DNA of 64,000 nucleotides, taken from contig JASBTQ010000006.1 in NCBI GenBank assembly GCA_030148335.1, forward strand, positions 99,248 to 163,247, in the 5' to 3' direction. Below, one piece after another: positions 24,720-33,510 of this stretch. This DNA comes from Allomuricauda sp. GTDB taxonomy: Bacteria > Bacteroidota > Bacteroidia > Flavobacteriales > Flavobacteriaceae. Both the position numbers and the translations under genes were made by a program. The stretch's first letter is position 1. The number at the start of each line of letters is the position of its first letter. A model generated the notes under the pieces. That model saw only the letters and a program-made list of their open reading frames with translations, had not been told where the DNA came from and made no database searches.

Positions 24720-25358
24720 ATGAAAAAAATACTTCTTTCCCTCACTTGTTTTTGGGTGATGTCCTGTTCCAGTACCCGATTTGTCGACAGTTGGAAAAAT
24801 AGGGAAATCACATCCTTTGATCCAAAAAAACTCTTGGTCGTGGGAATGACGGACAACTTGACGGCCCGGAGAATTTTTGAGGAAGAGCTTCGCCTGGCCT
24901 TTGTCCAAAGGGGGATCAATGCCCATGAAAGCACCGGAATCATTGATAGGGAGTTTACCGATACGGAGCGGAGCATGGAAGAGATAGATGAAATGACCCA
25001 AAGGCTGGTGGACCAAGGCTTCGATGCTGTGGTCATAACAGCGGTAAAAGGGGTGGATGATAAGGTCAATTACCGTTCAGGTTATTACGATGTAAGCTAT
25101 CGATGGTACCGTTTTGGACGATATTGGTATGCTTATCAGGATGTATACCACACCCCGGGCTATTACTCCAATTATAAGGTCTATCATGTAGAAACGGCCG
25201 TATACCATCTTACTACGGATGAAAACCGTTCCTTGGTGTGGGTGGGCTCCTTTGATATTGTCGACCCCAATGACATTACCTCAGCGGTCGATGATTATGT
25301 GGCCAGGATCATTGAACAAATGGAACGGGAACATGTAATGGATATAATGATTAAATGA
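24720..25358 (+). CDS. Putative DUF4136-like lipoprotein
   Basis: The 212-residue protein has a lipoprotein signal (LLSLTCFWVMSCSST; Cys about residue 16) followed by STRFVDSWKN. An alpha/beta region KKLLVVGMTDNLTARRIFEEEL is followed by a Tyr-rich segment (SGYYDVSYRWYRFGRYWY) and a second strand set ending LVWVGSFDIVDPNDI. The outline fits DUF4136-type outer-membrane lipoproteins, but the family call is by pattern only. It has its own regulator box. Role unknown. Confidence 0.65.
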   Translation: MKKILLSLTCFWVMSCSSTRFVDSWKNREITSFDPKKLLVVGMTDNLTARRIFEEELRLAFVQRGINAHESTGIIDREFTDTERSMEEIDEMTQRLVDQGFDAVVITAVKGVDDKVNYRSGYYDVSYRWYRFGRYWYAYQDVYHTPGYYSNYKVYHVETAVYHLTTDENRSLVWVGSFDIVDPNDITSAVDDYVARIIEQMEREHVMDIMIK

Positions 25359-25470
25359 GTCCAGGACAGAGCTCGTATCCTTCGTGCGCCCATAACATAT
25401 ACGCTGGCAATTGCAGCTTGATGGCCCTTGTACCCATCAATACACCTTTCATTTCAATGGAATTCAAAGG

Positions 25471-25854
25471 TCATGAATTTTGTTTTCTTTGTAAGTTTTG
25501 ATTGCTTCGCCCCTTACTGGCATTGTTCTGGTCATGATAACGTTGGATGTCATCCCCATAATAGTCCCTGATGCGTTCATATCTTGACCTGTTCAGATCA
25601 TGGGAACGGTAACTTGGGGGCAATACCCTGCGCCGTACCCAAATCCCGCCATCAAAATAAAGATAGGTCCTTGCCGATAGATCATAGTAGATGCTGAGCT
25701 CTGGAAAATAGACATATCGTACCATCTCTATTCTATTCGGGTAAAACCATGGAGGTGCAGGGTCGGCCAGATTATGGGAAACGATCACCGGACCACATCC
25801 TGCTGAAGTCAAAAGCAGCGAAACTATTGCTGCATAAACAATACCATTTTTCAT
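25471..25854 (-). CDS. Hypothetical lipoprotein
   Basis: The 127-residue protein has a lipobox LLLTSAGCGPV (Cys about residue 20), then PPWFYPNRIEMVRYVYFPELSIYYDL, a short beta motif YLYFDGGIWVRR, and an Arg/Asn/Gln-rich C-terminal tail. The pattern YVYFPE..IYYD....YxYxxxGxWxxxxxLP is typical of small periplasmic lipoproteins in Bacteroidota. Function unknown. It is divergent from the gene at 25981 and shares the box at 25909 with it. Confidence 0.75.
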   Translation of the reverse strand: MKNGIVYAAIVSLLLTSAGCGPVIVSHNLADPAPPWFYPNRIEMVRYVYFPELSIYYDLSARTYLYFDGGIWVRRRVLPPSYRSHDLNRSRYERIRDYYGDDIQRYHDQNNASKGRSNQNLQRKQNS

Positions 25855-25878
25855 GACATTATGAATTTAGTAATGGGA

Positions 25879-25952
25879 CAAAGTAATCGGATAGATAGCA
25901 TGGTTGAAATGATCTGGATCATTCCTTGGATCACCGTGTCCACCTAATTTTA
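25879..25952. promoter_or_regulatory. Bidirectional regulator box with -7 elements on both sides
   Basis: The perfect palindrome ATGATCTGGATCAT (25909-25922) has TAATTTTA (25945-25952) on the plus strand and TTACTTTG (25886-25879) on the minus strand at the same distance. One box can thus serve the divergent genes at 25854 and 25981. Confidence 0.75.
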
Positions 25953-25980
25953 AACCACGAATAACATAATATCAAAAACC

Positions 25981-26367
25981 ATGGATAGACCGATTGTTTA
26001 TAATAGTGATCTCCACTTTGAGCATGGCCAATGGGCATCAGAGCTTGCCTTTTGGGAGGATGAACTAAAATCGTTCAACCATAGACTGGAGGAATTGGTC
26101 CAGCGTTGGACAAAAAGGGAAGTCCTCAAGGAACTTGAGCATTTTCAGAACGAATTTGATCTTCATGCCGGGGTGATCGAACAGCTTTATGAGGCGATAG
26201 AGGCTCATGAAACTAGAATCGCGGCCCAAGAAAAAACAGGCCGTGCTTCGGTGGACACCCAATTATTCCAATCCCATTTGAAGGTCAGGGGAAAAATGGA
26301 GGACCAACGTCAGATTTATGCCGAACTGAAAAAGAGGTTCTTCCTTTTTTTGACGAAGTACATGTAA
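25981..26367 (+). CDS. Hypothetical helical protein (paralogue of 43205 gene)
   Basis: The 128-residue soluble protein is almost fully helical, with probable coiled coils (ELAFWEDELKSFNHRLEELVQRW and later EAIEAHETRIAAQE). The pattern W-x2-L-x-F-x-EDE near the start returns in the gene at 43205, so the two look like paralogues. No family name is known to me. The start at 25981 fits the predicted transcript start near 25958. Its position beside BON and Usp genes suggests a stress role only by association. Confidence 0.7.
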   Translation: MDRPIVYNSDLHFEHGQWASELAFWEDELKSFNHRLEELVQRWTKREVLKELEHFQNEFDLHAGVIEQLYEAIEAHETRIAAQEKTGRASVDTQLFQSHLKVRGKMEDQRQIYAELKKRFFLFLTKYM

Positions 26368-26550
26368 CCCCATGATGCATATTCAACCGGTGATGGGTCC
26401 ATTGCTCTTTTGAACGGATAACGCATTGGCAATTGAAGAATGTAATGTGGAAGGTCCCGTTTTTGCCCAGGGAGGTATAAATCATTGTCAAAGCTAAGAG
26501 GATCATTTGCGTTTGGTGCGGAAATCAATACCCGATAAAAAAGTAGTATC

Positions 26551-27219
26551 ATGAAAACAGATGTGGAAATCAAGGAAGCGGTGTTGGCAGAGTTGACATG
26601 GCAGCCCAATATTGAAGAGACAGAGATCGGTGTCATCGTAGAGGATGGCGTCGTGACCCTCAACGGTGTGGTGAAAAACTTCACAAAAAAATTGGCGGCT
26701 GAAAATGCCGTGAAGGGCGTACAGGGGGTCAAGGCCATTGCAAATGATATTGAGGTCAAGTTAGGGGATGACTTTAAGAGAACGGACAAGGAAATCGCAA
26801 AGGCCGTCGTGAAGGCCTTGGAGTGGAACTCCTTGGTTCCGGAAAAAGAACTTTCCATCAAGGTAGAGAACGGTTCGGTTTTCCTTTCCGGGAAAGTGAA
26901 ACGCCAATTTCAACGAAGTGCGGCCGAGGAGGCAATCCATAACTTGCTTGGGGTCAAAAAGGTCGTGAACAATATACAACTGGAGCAGGGCCTCAAACCG
27001 TCGATGGTGAAGGAAAACATCAAAATGGCCTTCGAACGGTCTGCAGAAATAGATGCGGACAACCTAACTGTTTTGGTCAATGACCACATCGTTACTTTGG
27101 AAGGAAATGTGCATAGTCTCCAAGAAAAGGAAGATGCCGAGGATGCAGCCTACAGGGCCCCAGGTGTGCGTGGTGTAAAGAATCGATTGAAGGTATTGGA
27201 TGCCCTCGATTGGACTTGA
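26551..27219 (+). CDS. Triple BON-domain protein
   Basis: The 222-residue protein has three BON domains in tandem (about residues 1-70, 75-145 and 148-218). Each ends with a GV-x-V/I-x-N-x-I/L pattern (GVQGVKAIANDIEV, LLGVKKVVNNIQL, APGVRGVKNRLKV). BON domains bind phospholipid surfaces or other ligands and protect against osmotic and envelope stress. There is no signal peptide, so this one probably acts in the cytoplasm. A close paralogue is at 32814. Only a weak half-box (GGATCAT at 26500-26506) lies upstream. The esterase gene follows after 60 bases. Confidence 0.92.
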   Translation: MKTDVEIKEAVLAELTWQPNIEETEIGVIVEDGVVTLNGVVKNFTKKLAAENAVKGVQGVKAIANDIEVKLGDDFKRTDKEIAKAVVKALEWNSLVPEKELSIKVENGSVFLSGKVKRQFQRSAAEEAIHNLLGVKKVVNNIQLEQGLKPSMVKENIKMAFERSAEIDADNLTVLVNDHIVTLEGNVHSLQEKEDAEDAAYRAPGVRGVKNRLKVLDALDWT

Positions 27220-27279
27220 TCGAGGTGGGCCTTTGGACAACGGTGCGGCCGAAGAAAAGTTGAAGGCAATGAGCACTTT

Positions 27280-28626
27280 ATGGAAACGTTCCAGACCACC
27301 ATTGATAAAGAATCCTATTATATGACGATGGACAAGAAAATAGCAAAGCTTCAACGGATAAGCCATCCTTTGGAAGGTGAAGAGGACTTGGGCCTTTTGG
27401 TGGATTTTTTGTCCGATTCCCGTTTGGTGTTATTGGGAGAGGCATCACACGGGACCCATGAATATTATACGTGGAGGACTGCCATCAGTAAGCGTCTGAT
27501 TACCGATCATGGATTTAATTTTATCGCCGTTGAAGGGGATTGGCCCGATTTTTATCGGGTAAGCCGCTATGTAAAGCACTATACGGAAAATGGGGACGCG
27601 GTACAGGTATTGAGGGAGTTCAACCGCTGGCCCACTTGGATGTGGGCCAATTGGGAAATGGAGGCCTTTGTGAATTGGCTCTTTGAGCATAATGCAAGGG
27701 TTCCCAGTCTGGAAAGAGTGGGCATCTATGGTTTGGATGTCTATAGCCTTTGGGAATCCATGGAGGCTATAATAGACTACCTCATGGTCCATGAACCCAG
27801 CCTCTTGCCGGCAGCAAAAAGGGCCTTGGGGTGTTTTGAGCCATTTGGGGACGAGAAGGGCCTGGCCTATGCCAGATCCATGCGACGGTTTATGCCAAAA
27901 ACCTGTGAAAACGAGGTCGTTACCCTCCTCAGGGACATCAAACAGCGGGCTGCCAGTTTCAATACTGACATTGAAGCTTCCTTGAACATGGAGCAAAATG
28001 CGCATATAGCCAAAAATGCTGAAAGCTACTATCGTTCCATGGTTTCGGTCAACCAAAATTCGTGGAACCTCAGGGATGGACACATGATGGAGACCCTTCA
28101 ACGTTTGCTCCATTTTCACGGGCCCGATTCCAAGGCGATCGTTTGGGAGCACAATACCCATGTTGGTGATGCACGTGCCACGGATATGGTGTTGGAAGGT
28201 TCCGTGAATGTCGGACAATTGGTCAGGGAACACCATAGTGGGCTCAACCCGAAAATAGTAGGTTTTGGTTCCTACATGGGCACCGTGGTGGCCGGCGCCG
28301 AATGGGGAGCCCCGATGCGGAACATGCATGTCCCACAAGCCGTACCGGGATCTTGGGAATCCCTGATGCACAGGACAGGTAAGGGAAACCAATTGGTGTT
28401 TATGCATGATTTGGCCCAAGACCCTATGTTCAAGGACCCCATTCCCCATAGGGCCATAGGCGTGGTCTACCATCCCAAGTACGAACAGCTGGGAAATTAT
28501 GTCCCCTCCATCATGCCCAAAAGATATGATGCCTTCATCCATATCGACACTACTGAAGCAGTCCATCCCATGACCATGTTCGTCGATAGGTCACAACTCC
28601 CGGAGACCTACCCTTGGGCATTCTAA
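27280..28626 (+). CDS. Erythromycin esterase family protein
   Basis: The 448-residue protein has the family active-site motifs LVLLGEASHGTHEYY (Glu54, His57), FIAVEGDWPDFYRVSRYV, RWPTWMWANWEM and AIVWEHNTHVGDARATDM. The first Met at 27280 may be too early; the Met at 27322 (MTMDKK) is an alternative. Named for macrolide esterases, this subfamily is better known as a dormancy-linked hydrolase, often next to or fused with phosphoribosyltransferase domains, with unknown substrate. There is no reason to expect antibiotic resistance from this gene. It probably belongs to one operon with the BON gene. Confidence 0.92.
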   Translation: METFQTTIDKESYYMTMDKKIAKLQRISHPLEGEEDLGLLVDFLSDSRLVLLGEASHGTHEYYTWRTAISKRLITDHGFNFIAVEGDWPDFYRVSRYVKHYTENGDAVQVLREFNRWPTWMWANWEMEAFVNWLFEHNARVPSLERVGIYGLDVYSLWESMEAIIDYLMVHEPSLLPAAKRALGCFEPFGDEKGLAYARSMRRFMPKTCENEVVTLLRDIKQRAASFNTDIEASLNMEQNAHIAKNAESYYRSMVSVNQNSWNLRDGHMMETLQRLLHFHGPDSKAIVWEHNTHVGDARATDMVLEGSVNVGQLVREHHSGLNPKIVGFGSYMGTVVAGAEWGAPMRNMHVPQAVPGSWESLMHRTGKGNQLVFMHDLAQDPMFKDPIPHRAIGVVYHPKYEQLGNYVPSIMPKRYDAFIHIDTTEAVHPMTMFVDRSQLPETYPWAF

Positions 28627-28694
28627 AGGAATAAGTTTTTTGCAAACGACTTATATGTTCTATTGGAGATCTAACTCCACTTGTGATAGGGGAT

Positions 28695-29711
28695 TCATTT
28701 CTTTAAGCCATAGATGTTTTTGAGATGCAGGGTATCGGAACCCTCTTGGGCTACAAGGTCATACCTTATTTGAATCTTTGTGCCTATGGGAGTGTAATAG
28801 TAAATGACCCAAGCGTCCGCTTCACGGATCCCGATGCACCCATTGGAATATGCCTTCCCCAAGGTGACCGGATTGGTGGTCGGATGTATCAACTGACCGT
28901 TTCTGATACCATTGATTTCGGTAACGATCCAGGGGATTTGGGGCATGTGGGTGGTGCGACCATCGTCCCTATTCGTAAAATAGAACCTTCTGCCATCCAC
29001 AGGGTTGTAAAAATCCGGATTCTTGACGTGGGCCACAATTGTGCCCTTCCCCGTTTTCGTCCTTAGGTCGGTCACCCTTTCATCCATGGCCAGATAGCGT
29101 TCCCGATTCTGTCCGACCCGTATCGGAAAGGCATACAATAGATTGGAATCTTTAAGGATACGTAATTTGAATTCGGGAATGTTCACATCGACCAAGGTAT
29201 GCTCAAAATCTTTCAAAAGAAACGAGGCTGTGGTCGAATCCGGAAGTGTCAATTGGCTTCCCTTGGGAAGGACAAGCATTTTGCGCTGGTCATACACAAA
29301 GGAATCCCTGGACATCATCCGATAATAATCAGTGTTCACCAATGTATCCATGATCCATGGGTTGTTTCGCACCAGAAGATGCTCGGTCAAGGGATATGGC
29401 ACTCTCGGGGCATAGATTTGTATCACCGAATCCATGTATGAAAAATAGGCTCCGATTGTGATGTCCCGGTCCACGGGTATCATTACGACCTTGGATTTGT
29501 TTGAAACGGTGTCCGAAAGAACCGTTTGCCTCCCATGGATAGTTTTGGAAGCCGGTTCCCGACATTGGCAGGAAAGGAAAAAGAGGGAGAGCAGGACAAG
29601 ACCGAGCAACGGCTTTCTGCACCCTGTATTGAGTTTTCGTTTCGCTCTCATACGAAATCCTTGTTCCGAAGTGTGAAGACCTGGAATGGGTTCTCTGGAT
29701 TGCTCGCGCAT
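28695..29711 (-). CDS. L,D-transpeptidase family lipoprotein
   Basis: The 338-residue protein carries a YkuD domain in the C-terminal third with the catalytic motif YSNGCIGIR (Cys292) and a preceding HPTTNPVTLGKA. These enzymes form 3-3 cross-links in peptidoglycan or attach proteins to it, and such links mark resting cell walls. A lipoprotein-like signal (LGLVLLSLFFLSCQ) begins after about 30 residues, so the better start may be the ATG at 29651 (MRAKRKLNTG), giving 318 residues. The gene has its own box, back to back with the mla operon. Confidence 0.88.
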   Translation of the reverse strand: MREQSREPIPGLHTSEQGFRMRAKRKLNTGCRKPLLGLVLLSLFFLSCQCREPASKTIHGRQTVLSDTVSNKSKVVMIPVDRDITIGAYFSYMDSVIQIYAPRVPYPLTEHLLVRNNPWIMDTLVNTDYYRMMSRDSFVYDQRKMLVLPKGSQLTLPDSTTASFLLKDFEHTLVDVNIPEFKLRILKDSNLLYAFPIRVGQNRERYLAMDERVTDLRTKTGKGTIVAHVKNPDFYNPVDGRRFYFTNRDDGRTTHMPQIPWIVTEINGIRNGQLIHPTTNPVTLGKAYSNGCIGIREADAWVIYYYTPIGTKIQIRYDLVAQEGSDTLHLKNIYGLKK

Positions 29712-29747
29712 AAATTTACAATGACATTATAAAGATTAACATCGGTC

Positions 29748-29791
29748 CAAAGGTATATAGCCTTGGTCTGCACTACTATGACATACATCAC
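29748..29791 (-). promoter_or_regulatory. Palindromic regulator box and -7 element, L,D-transpeptidase promoter
   Basis: Box ATGACATACATCAC (29778-29791) is followed on the minus strand by the exact -7 element TACCTTTG (29755-29748). Confidence 0.8.
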
Positions 29792-29854
29792 CACCCCAAA
29801 ATTTTTACATCTCCGGGCCGCTCAGGGTTTTGAAAAGCTGGGTGTGGATCCGTT

Positions 29855-29898
29855 ATGACGTATGTCATTTCACGTACCGCACGGGCATTTTATTTTTA
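29855..29898 (+). promoter_or_regulatory. Palindromic regulator box and -7 element, mla operon promoter
   Basis: Box ATGACGTATGTCAT (29855-29868) is followed by TATTTTTA (29891-29898). The transcript start near 29904 makes the GTG at 29902 unusable and fixes the start of the permease at 29926. Confidence 0.75.
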
Positions 29899-29925
29899 TA
29901 GGTGAATATTGTATATGGGGTCGCT

Positions 29926-30696
29926 ATGGAAATGATTGTAAGGACCAAACAGTTTTTTATGGGGATAGGGGATCTTACCTATTTTGCGGCCCGGTTTTTT
30001 AAACAATTGGTAAGGCCGCCATTCGAGGTCAAGGAGCTGTTACGGCAATGTTACCAAGTAGGGAACCGATCTCTCCTCTTGGTCGTGACCACGGGGTTTA
30101 TCATTGGCCTGGTATTGACCTTACAGACCCGTCCCACCCTCATAGAGTTTGGTGCGGTCTCCTGGATGCCCAATATGGTCGGTATTTCCATTGTCCGTGA
30201 AATAGGACCGGTCATTACAGCACTCATCTGTTCAGGTCGTGTGGCTTCAGGGTTTGGGGCGGAACTGGGATCCATGCGGGTTACGGAACAAATAGATGCC
30301 ATGGAAGTATCCGGTACCAACCCGTTCAAGTTTCTTGTGGTGACACGTATCTTGGCAACGACCCTGATGTTGCCGCTATTGGTGATTTTTGGAGACCTGA
30401 TCGCACTCTATGGATCATCCCTAGTGGAATACTTTAAAGGAAACGTGGCCTTTAAACTCTATTTTAACAAGGTCTTCGAGGCATTGTCATACGGGGATTT
30501 GGTTCCGGCTACCATGAAGTCCTTCGTCTTCGGCTTTGTCATCGGTCTTACCGGATGTTACAAAGGGTATAAGACGGAAAGGGGTACCGCAGGGGTCGGG
30601 ATTGCGGCAAATACTGCGGTGGTCATGGCCTCCCTGCTCTTGTTTATGGTAGATTTTGTGGCCGTTTTCATATCGGACATCTTTTACGAGCTATAA
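29926..30696 (+). CDS. MlaE-family ABC transporter permease
   Basis: From the ATG at 29926 the protein has 256 residues and about five or six transmembrane helices. The MlaE pattern is clear: LRQCYQVGNRSLLLVVTTGFIIG, then VREIGPVITALICSGRVASGFGAELGSMRVTEQIDAMEVSG (in part), and the C-terminal GFVIGLTGCYKGY. It is the membrane channel of a lipid transporter that moves phospholipids between inner and outer membrane. It is the first gene of a three-gene operon permease-ATPase-MCE protein. No MlaB or MlaC homologue is seen. Confidence 0.92.
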   Translation: MEMIVRTKQFFMGIGDLTYFAARFFKQLVRPPFEVKELLRQCYQVGNRSLLLVVTTGFIIGLVLTLQTRPTLIEFGAVSWMPNMVGISIVREIGPVITALICSGRVASGFGAELGSMRVTEQIDAMEVSGTNPFKFLVVTRILATTLMLPLLVIFGDLIALYGSSLVEYFKGNVAFKLYFNKVFEALSYGDLVPATMKSFVFGFVIGLTGCYKGYKTERGTAGVGIAANTAVVMASLLLFMVDFVAVFISDIFYEL

Positions 30697-31478
30697 TGGT
30701 GACTGCACCGAAATCCAGGGAAGCAATGAAGGAAAGATCGCAAGATGAAGTGGTGGTAAACATCCAGAACCTTTATAAAAGTTTTGGGGATAATCATGTG
30801 CTGAATGGATTTAACATGGTTTTGTACAAAGGGGAAAATGTAGTGGTCATGGGCAAATCGGGTTCGGGCAAGTCGGTGATGATCAAATGTTTGGTAGGCT
30901 TGATGGCCCCGGATAGCGGTAGAGTGGAAGTTTTGGGCAAGGATATCAATGGTCTGGACCAAATCGCATTGGATCAGCTCCGTTCCGATGTTGGTTTTCT
31001 TTTTCAGGGTAGTGCATTGTACGACTCCATGACGGTCAGGGAGAACCTCGAATTCCCCATGCGACGCCATAGAAAAAAGTTCGCGAACCTGGACGATACC
31101 CTCCCCTTGGTAAAAGAAGCGTTGGAAAATGTGGGACTTGCCCATACCATGGACCTAATGCCCGTGGAACTCTCAGGGGGCATGAAAAGACGGATCGCAC
31201 TGGCCCGGGCCATTATCCTGAAGCCAAAATTGATCTTATATGATGAGCCCACCAGTGGCCTGGATCCCATAACCGCAAAGGAGATCATCGAACTCATGCG
31301 CAGTATCCAAAAAAAATATGGGACCTCGGCACTGATCATCACCCATGACGTGGATTGTGCTCGTGTCATCTCAGAAAGAATGATTCTTTTGGTGGACGGG
31401 ATCAACTATATCGAAGGGACCTATGCAGAACTGATAAAATCAGAAGACCCTAAGGTGAACGCCTTTTTTAAAAAATAA
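30696..31478 (+). CDS. MlaF-family ABC transporter ATP-binding protein
   Basis: The 260-residue ATPase has Walker A GKSGSGKS (residues 53-60), Q-loop FLFQGSALYDSM, signature LSGGMKRRIALARAI, Walker B KLILYDEPTSGLDP and the H-loop ITHD. The text LSGGM and QGSALYDSMTV are typical of MlaF. Its ATG shares one base with the permease stop. A later start at 30726 is possible because the first 10 residues are poorly conserved. It drives the lipid transport carried out with the neighbours. Confidence 0.93.
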   Translation: MVTAPKSREAMKERSQDEVVVNIQNLYKSFGDNHVLNGFNMVLYKGENVVVMGKSGSGKSVMIKCLVGLMAPDSGRVEVLGKDINGLDQIALDQLRSDVGFLFQGSALYDSMTVRENLEFPMRRHRKKFANLDDTLPLVKEALENVGLAHTMDLMPVELSGGMKRRIALARAIILKPKLILYDEPTSGLDPITAKEIIELMRSIQKKYGTSALIITHDVDCARVISERMILLVDGINYIEGTYAELIKSEDPKVNAFFKK

Positions 31479-31482
31479 AACG

Positions 31483-32472
31483 ATGTCAAAAACTTCCTTG
31501 CAAAACCTGAAATTGGGCATCTTCGTGGTACTTGGGACCTTGTTACTGCTCATTGCATCCTATTTGATCGGAAATGGCCAGAACATCTTCGCCAAAAATG
31601 TAACGCTCCATGCCGTGTTCAAAAACGTAAATGGACTCCAGATCGGGAACAATGTCCGTTTTTCCGGTGTCAACATCGGAACCGTGGATAAGCTGGAAAT
31701 GAGCAATGACACTTCCATCACGGTGTATATGGTCATTGGGGAAAAGATGCGGAAGCATATCAAAAAGGATGCGATTGCCACTATTGGATCGGATGGCTTG
31801 GTGGGCAGTATGCTGGTCAATATTGTTCCGGGAAAAGGAGGGATGGGATCGGTAAATGATGGGGACGAACTCAAATCCTATAGTAGGATCTCTACCCAGG
31901 ACATGCTCAATACCCTCAATGTGACCAATGAAAATGCAGCATTGCTGACCTCGAACCTTCTTAAGGTCACACAATCCATGATGGAAGGGAAGGGGGTTGT
32001 GGGCCGCTTGCTCACCGACACGATAATGGGCCAGGATTTCCATCGGATGGTTTCCGACCTACAACAGGGCAGCCAACGTGCAAATGCCACCCTGACGGAG
32101 CTCCAAGGTCTGGTCCAGCGAATGAACATGGACAAAAGTGTTGCTGGGACCCTGCTCTCCGATACCTTGACTGCCATGAAAATGCGGACCAGTATTGAAA
32201 ATTTGGAAACTTCAAGTATGGCGGTCAAGGAGATGGCCCAACATCTTGAACAGATCATCGACAGTATAAAAACTGGGGATGGACTATTTCAACGGGTCAC
32301 CCGTGACACGACCATGTCCCGTCTTTTGATGGAGACCATGGAAAATATAGAACAGGGAACCCGGAAATTCGATGAGAACATGGAGGCCCTCAAGCACAGT
32401 TTCCTCACCAGGGGCTACTTTCGGAAAATGGAAAGGGAATCAGGAGATGACAGGGGCAAAAAACAACCGTGA
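31483..32472 (+). CDS. MlaD-family MCE domain protein
   Basis: The 329-residue protein has one N-terminal transmembrane helix (residues about 9-26) and an MCE domain (about 36-115) with VTLHAVFKNVNGLQIGNNVRFSGVNIGTV (in part) and the GSDGLVGSMLVNI loop. A long helical C-terminal part follows. It forms the periplasmic lipid-binding ring of an Mla-type transporter. It starts four bases after the MlaF stop. Confidence 0.92.
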   Translation: MSKTSLQNLKLGIFVVLGTLLLLIASYLIGNGQNIFAKNVTLHAVFKNVNGLQIGNNVRFSGVNIGTVDKLEMSNDTSITVYMVIGEKMRKHIKKDAIATIGSDGLVGSMLVNIVPGKGGMGSVNDGDELKSYSRISTQDMLNTLNVTNENAALLTSNLLKVTQSMMEGKGVVGRLLTDTIMGQDFHRMVSDLQQGSQRANATLTELQGLVQRMNMDKSVAGTLLSDTLTAMKMRTSIENLETSSMAVKEMAQHLEQIIDSIKTGDGLFQRVTRDTTMSRLLMETMENIEQGTRKFDENMEALKHSFLTRGYFRKMERESGDDRGKKQP

Positions 32473-32737
32473 CATTGGGGTGGCCCTGGCCATATCGATG
32501 CAGCATCAATGCCGACCGTGAAGTGAAGCGGAATATGGCCTGATCTACAAGTACGGGATGGCCCTTGGATTTTCAGACCAAGAAGCAAAAGATGAGATTT
32601 CCAAATACTTTAGGGTTGATGATTCCTGAAGGGAATTTGAGGATTGACAAACCATTTTTATATGACAGTTGTCAAGGTTCCCGAGAAATCCGAAAGGCAG
32701 GGATCTTTAGGTGCAATAGGGAAAAAATGTAAAGGTG
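32473..32737. other. Gene-free stretch with a possible sigma-factor relic
   Basis: No intact gene is present. One frame near 32551-32628 reads KYGMALGFSDQEAKDEISKYF then a stop, which resembles region 2 of ECF-type sigma factors (YGxxLGFSxxEAxDxVQxxF). It is too short to be a gene and may be a relic or chance. Confidence 0.3.
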
Positions 32738-32782
32738 ATGATGTGGGTCATTGTTCCAAGGCAGGGCATTCCTTTACATTTG
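32738..32782 (+). promoter_or_regulatory. Palindromic regulator box and -7 element, second BON gene promoter
   Basis: Box ATGATGTGGGTCAT (32738-32751) is followed by the exact -7 element TACATTTG (32775-32782), one base further than usual. The box is identical to the one at hsp20. Confidence 0.82.
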
Positions 32783-32813
32783 ATACCCTAATGTTTATCA
32801 AACAACAAGAATC

Positions 32814-33482
32814 ATGAGAACAGATGTTGAATTGAAAAAGGATATACAGGAAGAACTGTCCTGGGAACCCAGTATAGATGAAACAAAAATTGGCGTCACC
32901 GTGGATAAAGGGGTGGTCACCTTAAGTGGTGAAGTGGAGAGCTATGCCAAAAAAATGGCAGCAGAAAAGGCGGCCAAACGGGTTTATGGCGTTAAGGCCG
33001 TGGTAGAAAATATTACAGTCAAATATCCCTTAAGTTTTCAAAAATCGGATACGGATATTGCAAAGGCAGTCCTAAATGCCCTAAAATGGCATACCAGTGT
33101 ACCCGAGGATGCCATTTTTGTCAAGGTGGAAGAGGGATGGGTTTACCTAACGGGAGAGGTCAAATGGGCCTTCCAAAAGGAATCGGCCACTAAAGCGATA
33201 GCCAACCTTTCCGGTGTCAAGGGAATATCCAATGCCATCAGCATCAAGCAGGAGGTACGGCCCATGGATGTAAGCAAGCGAATTAGGGATGCCTTTGAAC
33301 GATCCGCAGAAATAGATGCGACAGCCATCAAAGTGGTCGTTGATGGTCATACCGTAACCTTGAGCGGGAAGGTAAGGTCGATCAAGGAGAAAGAAGACGC
33401 ACAACATGCAGCATTCAATGCACCTGGTGTGTTTCAGGTCCAAAATAACCTTGAAGTGGACCTCGCAAGTGCATATGCTTAA
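32814..33482 (+). CDS. Triple BON-domain protein (paralogue)
   Basis: This 222-residue protein has the same length and layout as the one at 26551, with three BON domains ending in GVKAVVENITV, GVKGISNAISI and APGVFQVQNNLEV. The two are clearly paralogues from an old duplication (for example MRTDVELKKDIQEELSWEPS against MKTDVEIKEAVLAELTWQPN). No signal peptide. This copy has a strong box of its own, unlike the other, so the two copies may be regulated differently. Confidence 0.93.
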   Translation: MRTDVELKKDIQEELSWEPSIDETKIGVTVDKGVVTLSGEVESYAKKMAAEKAAKRVYGVKAVVENITVKYPLSFQKSDTDIAKAVLNALKWHTSVPEDAIFVKVEEGWVYLTGEVKWAFQKESATKAIANLSGVKGISNAISIKQEVRPMDVSKRIRDAFERSAEIDATAIKVVVDGHTVTLSGKVRSIKEKEDAQHAAFNAPGVFQVQNNLEVDLASAYA

Positions 33483-33510
33483 CCATCTGGTCCGCACATG
33501 TATTTCCAAA

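Noticed and set aside
27445..28566. 373-residue open frame on the minus strand
   Set aside because: It is fully antisense to the erythromycin esterase family gene, whose motifs are unmistakable; the frame has no domain and arises from codon bias.
27280..28626. Macrolide resistance gene
   Set aside because: Only the superfamily matches; the dormancy-type context and the phosphoribosyltransferase partner argue for another substrate.
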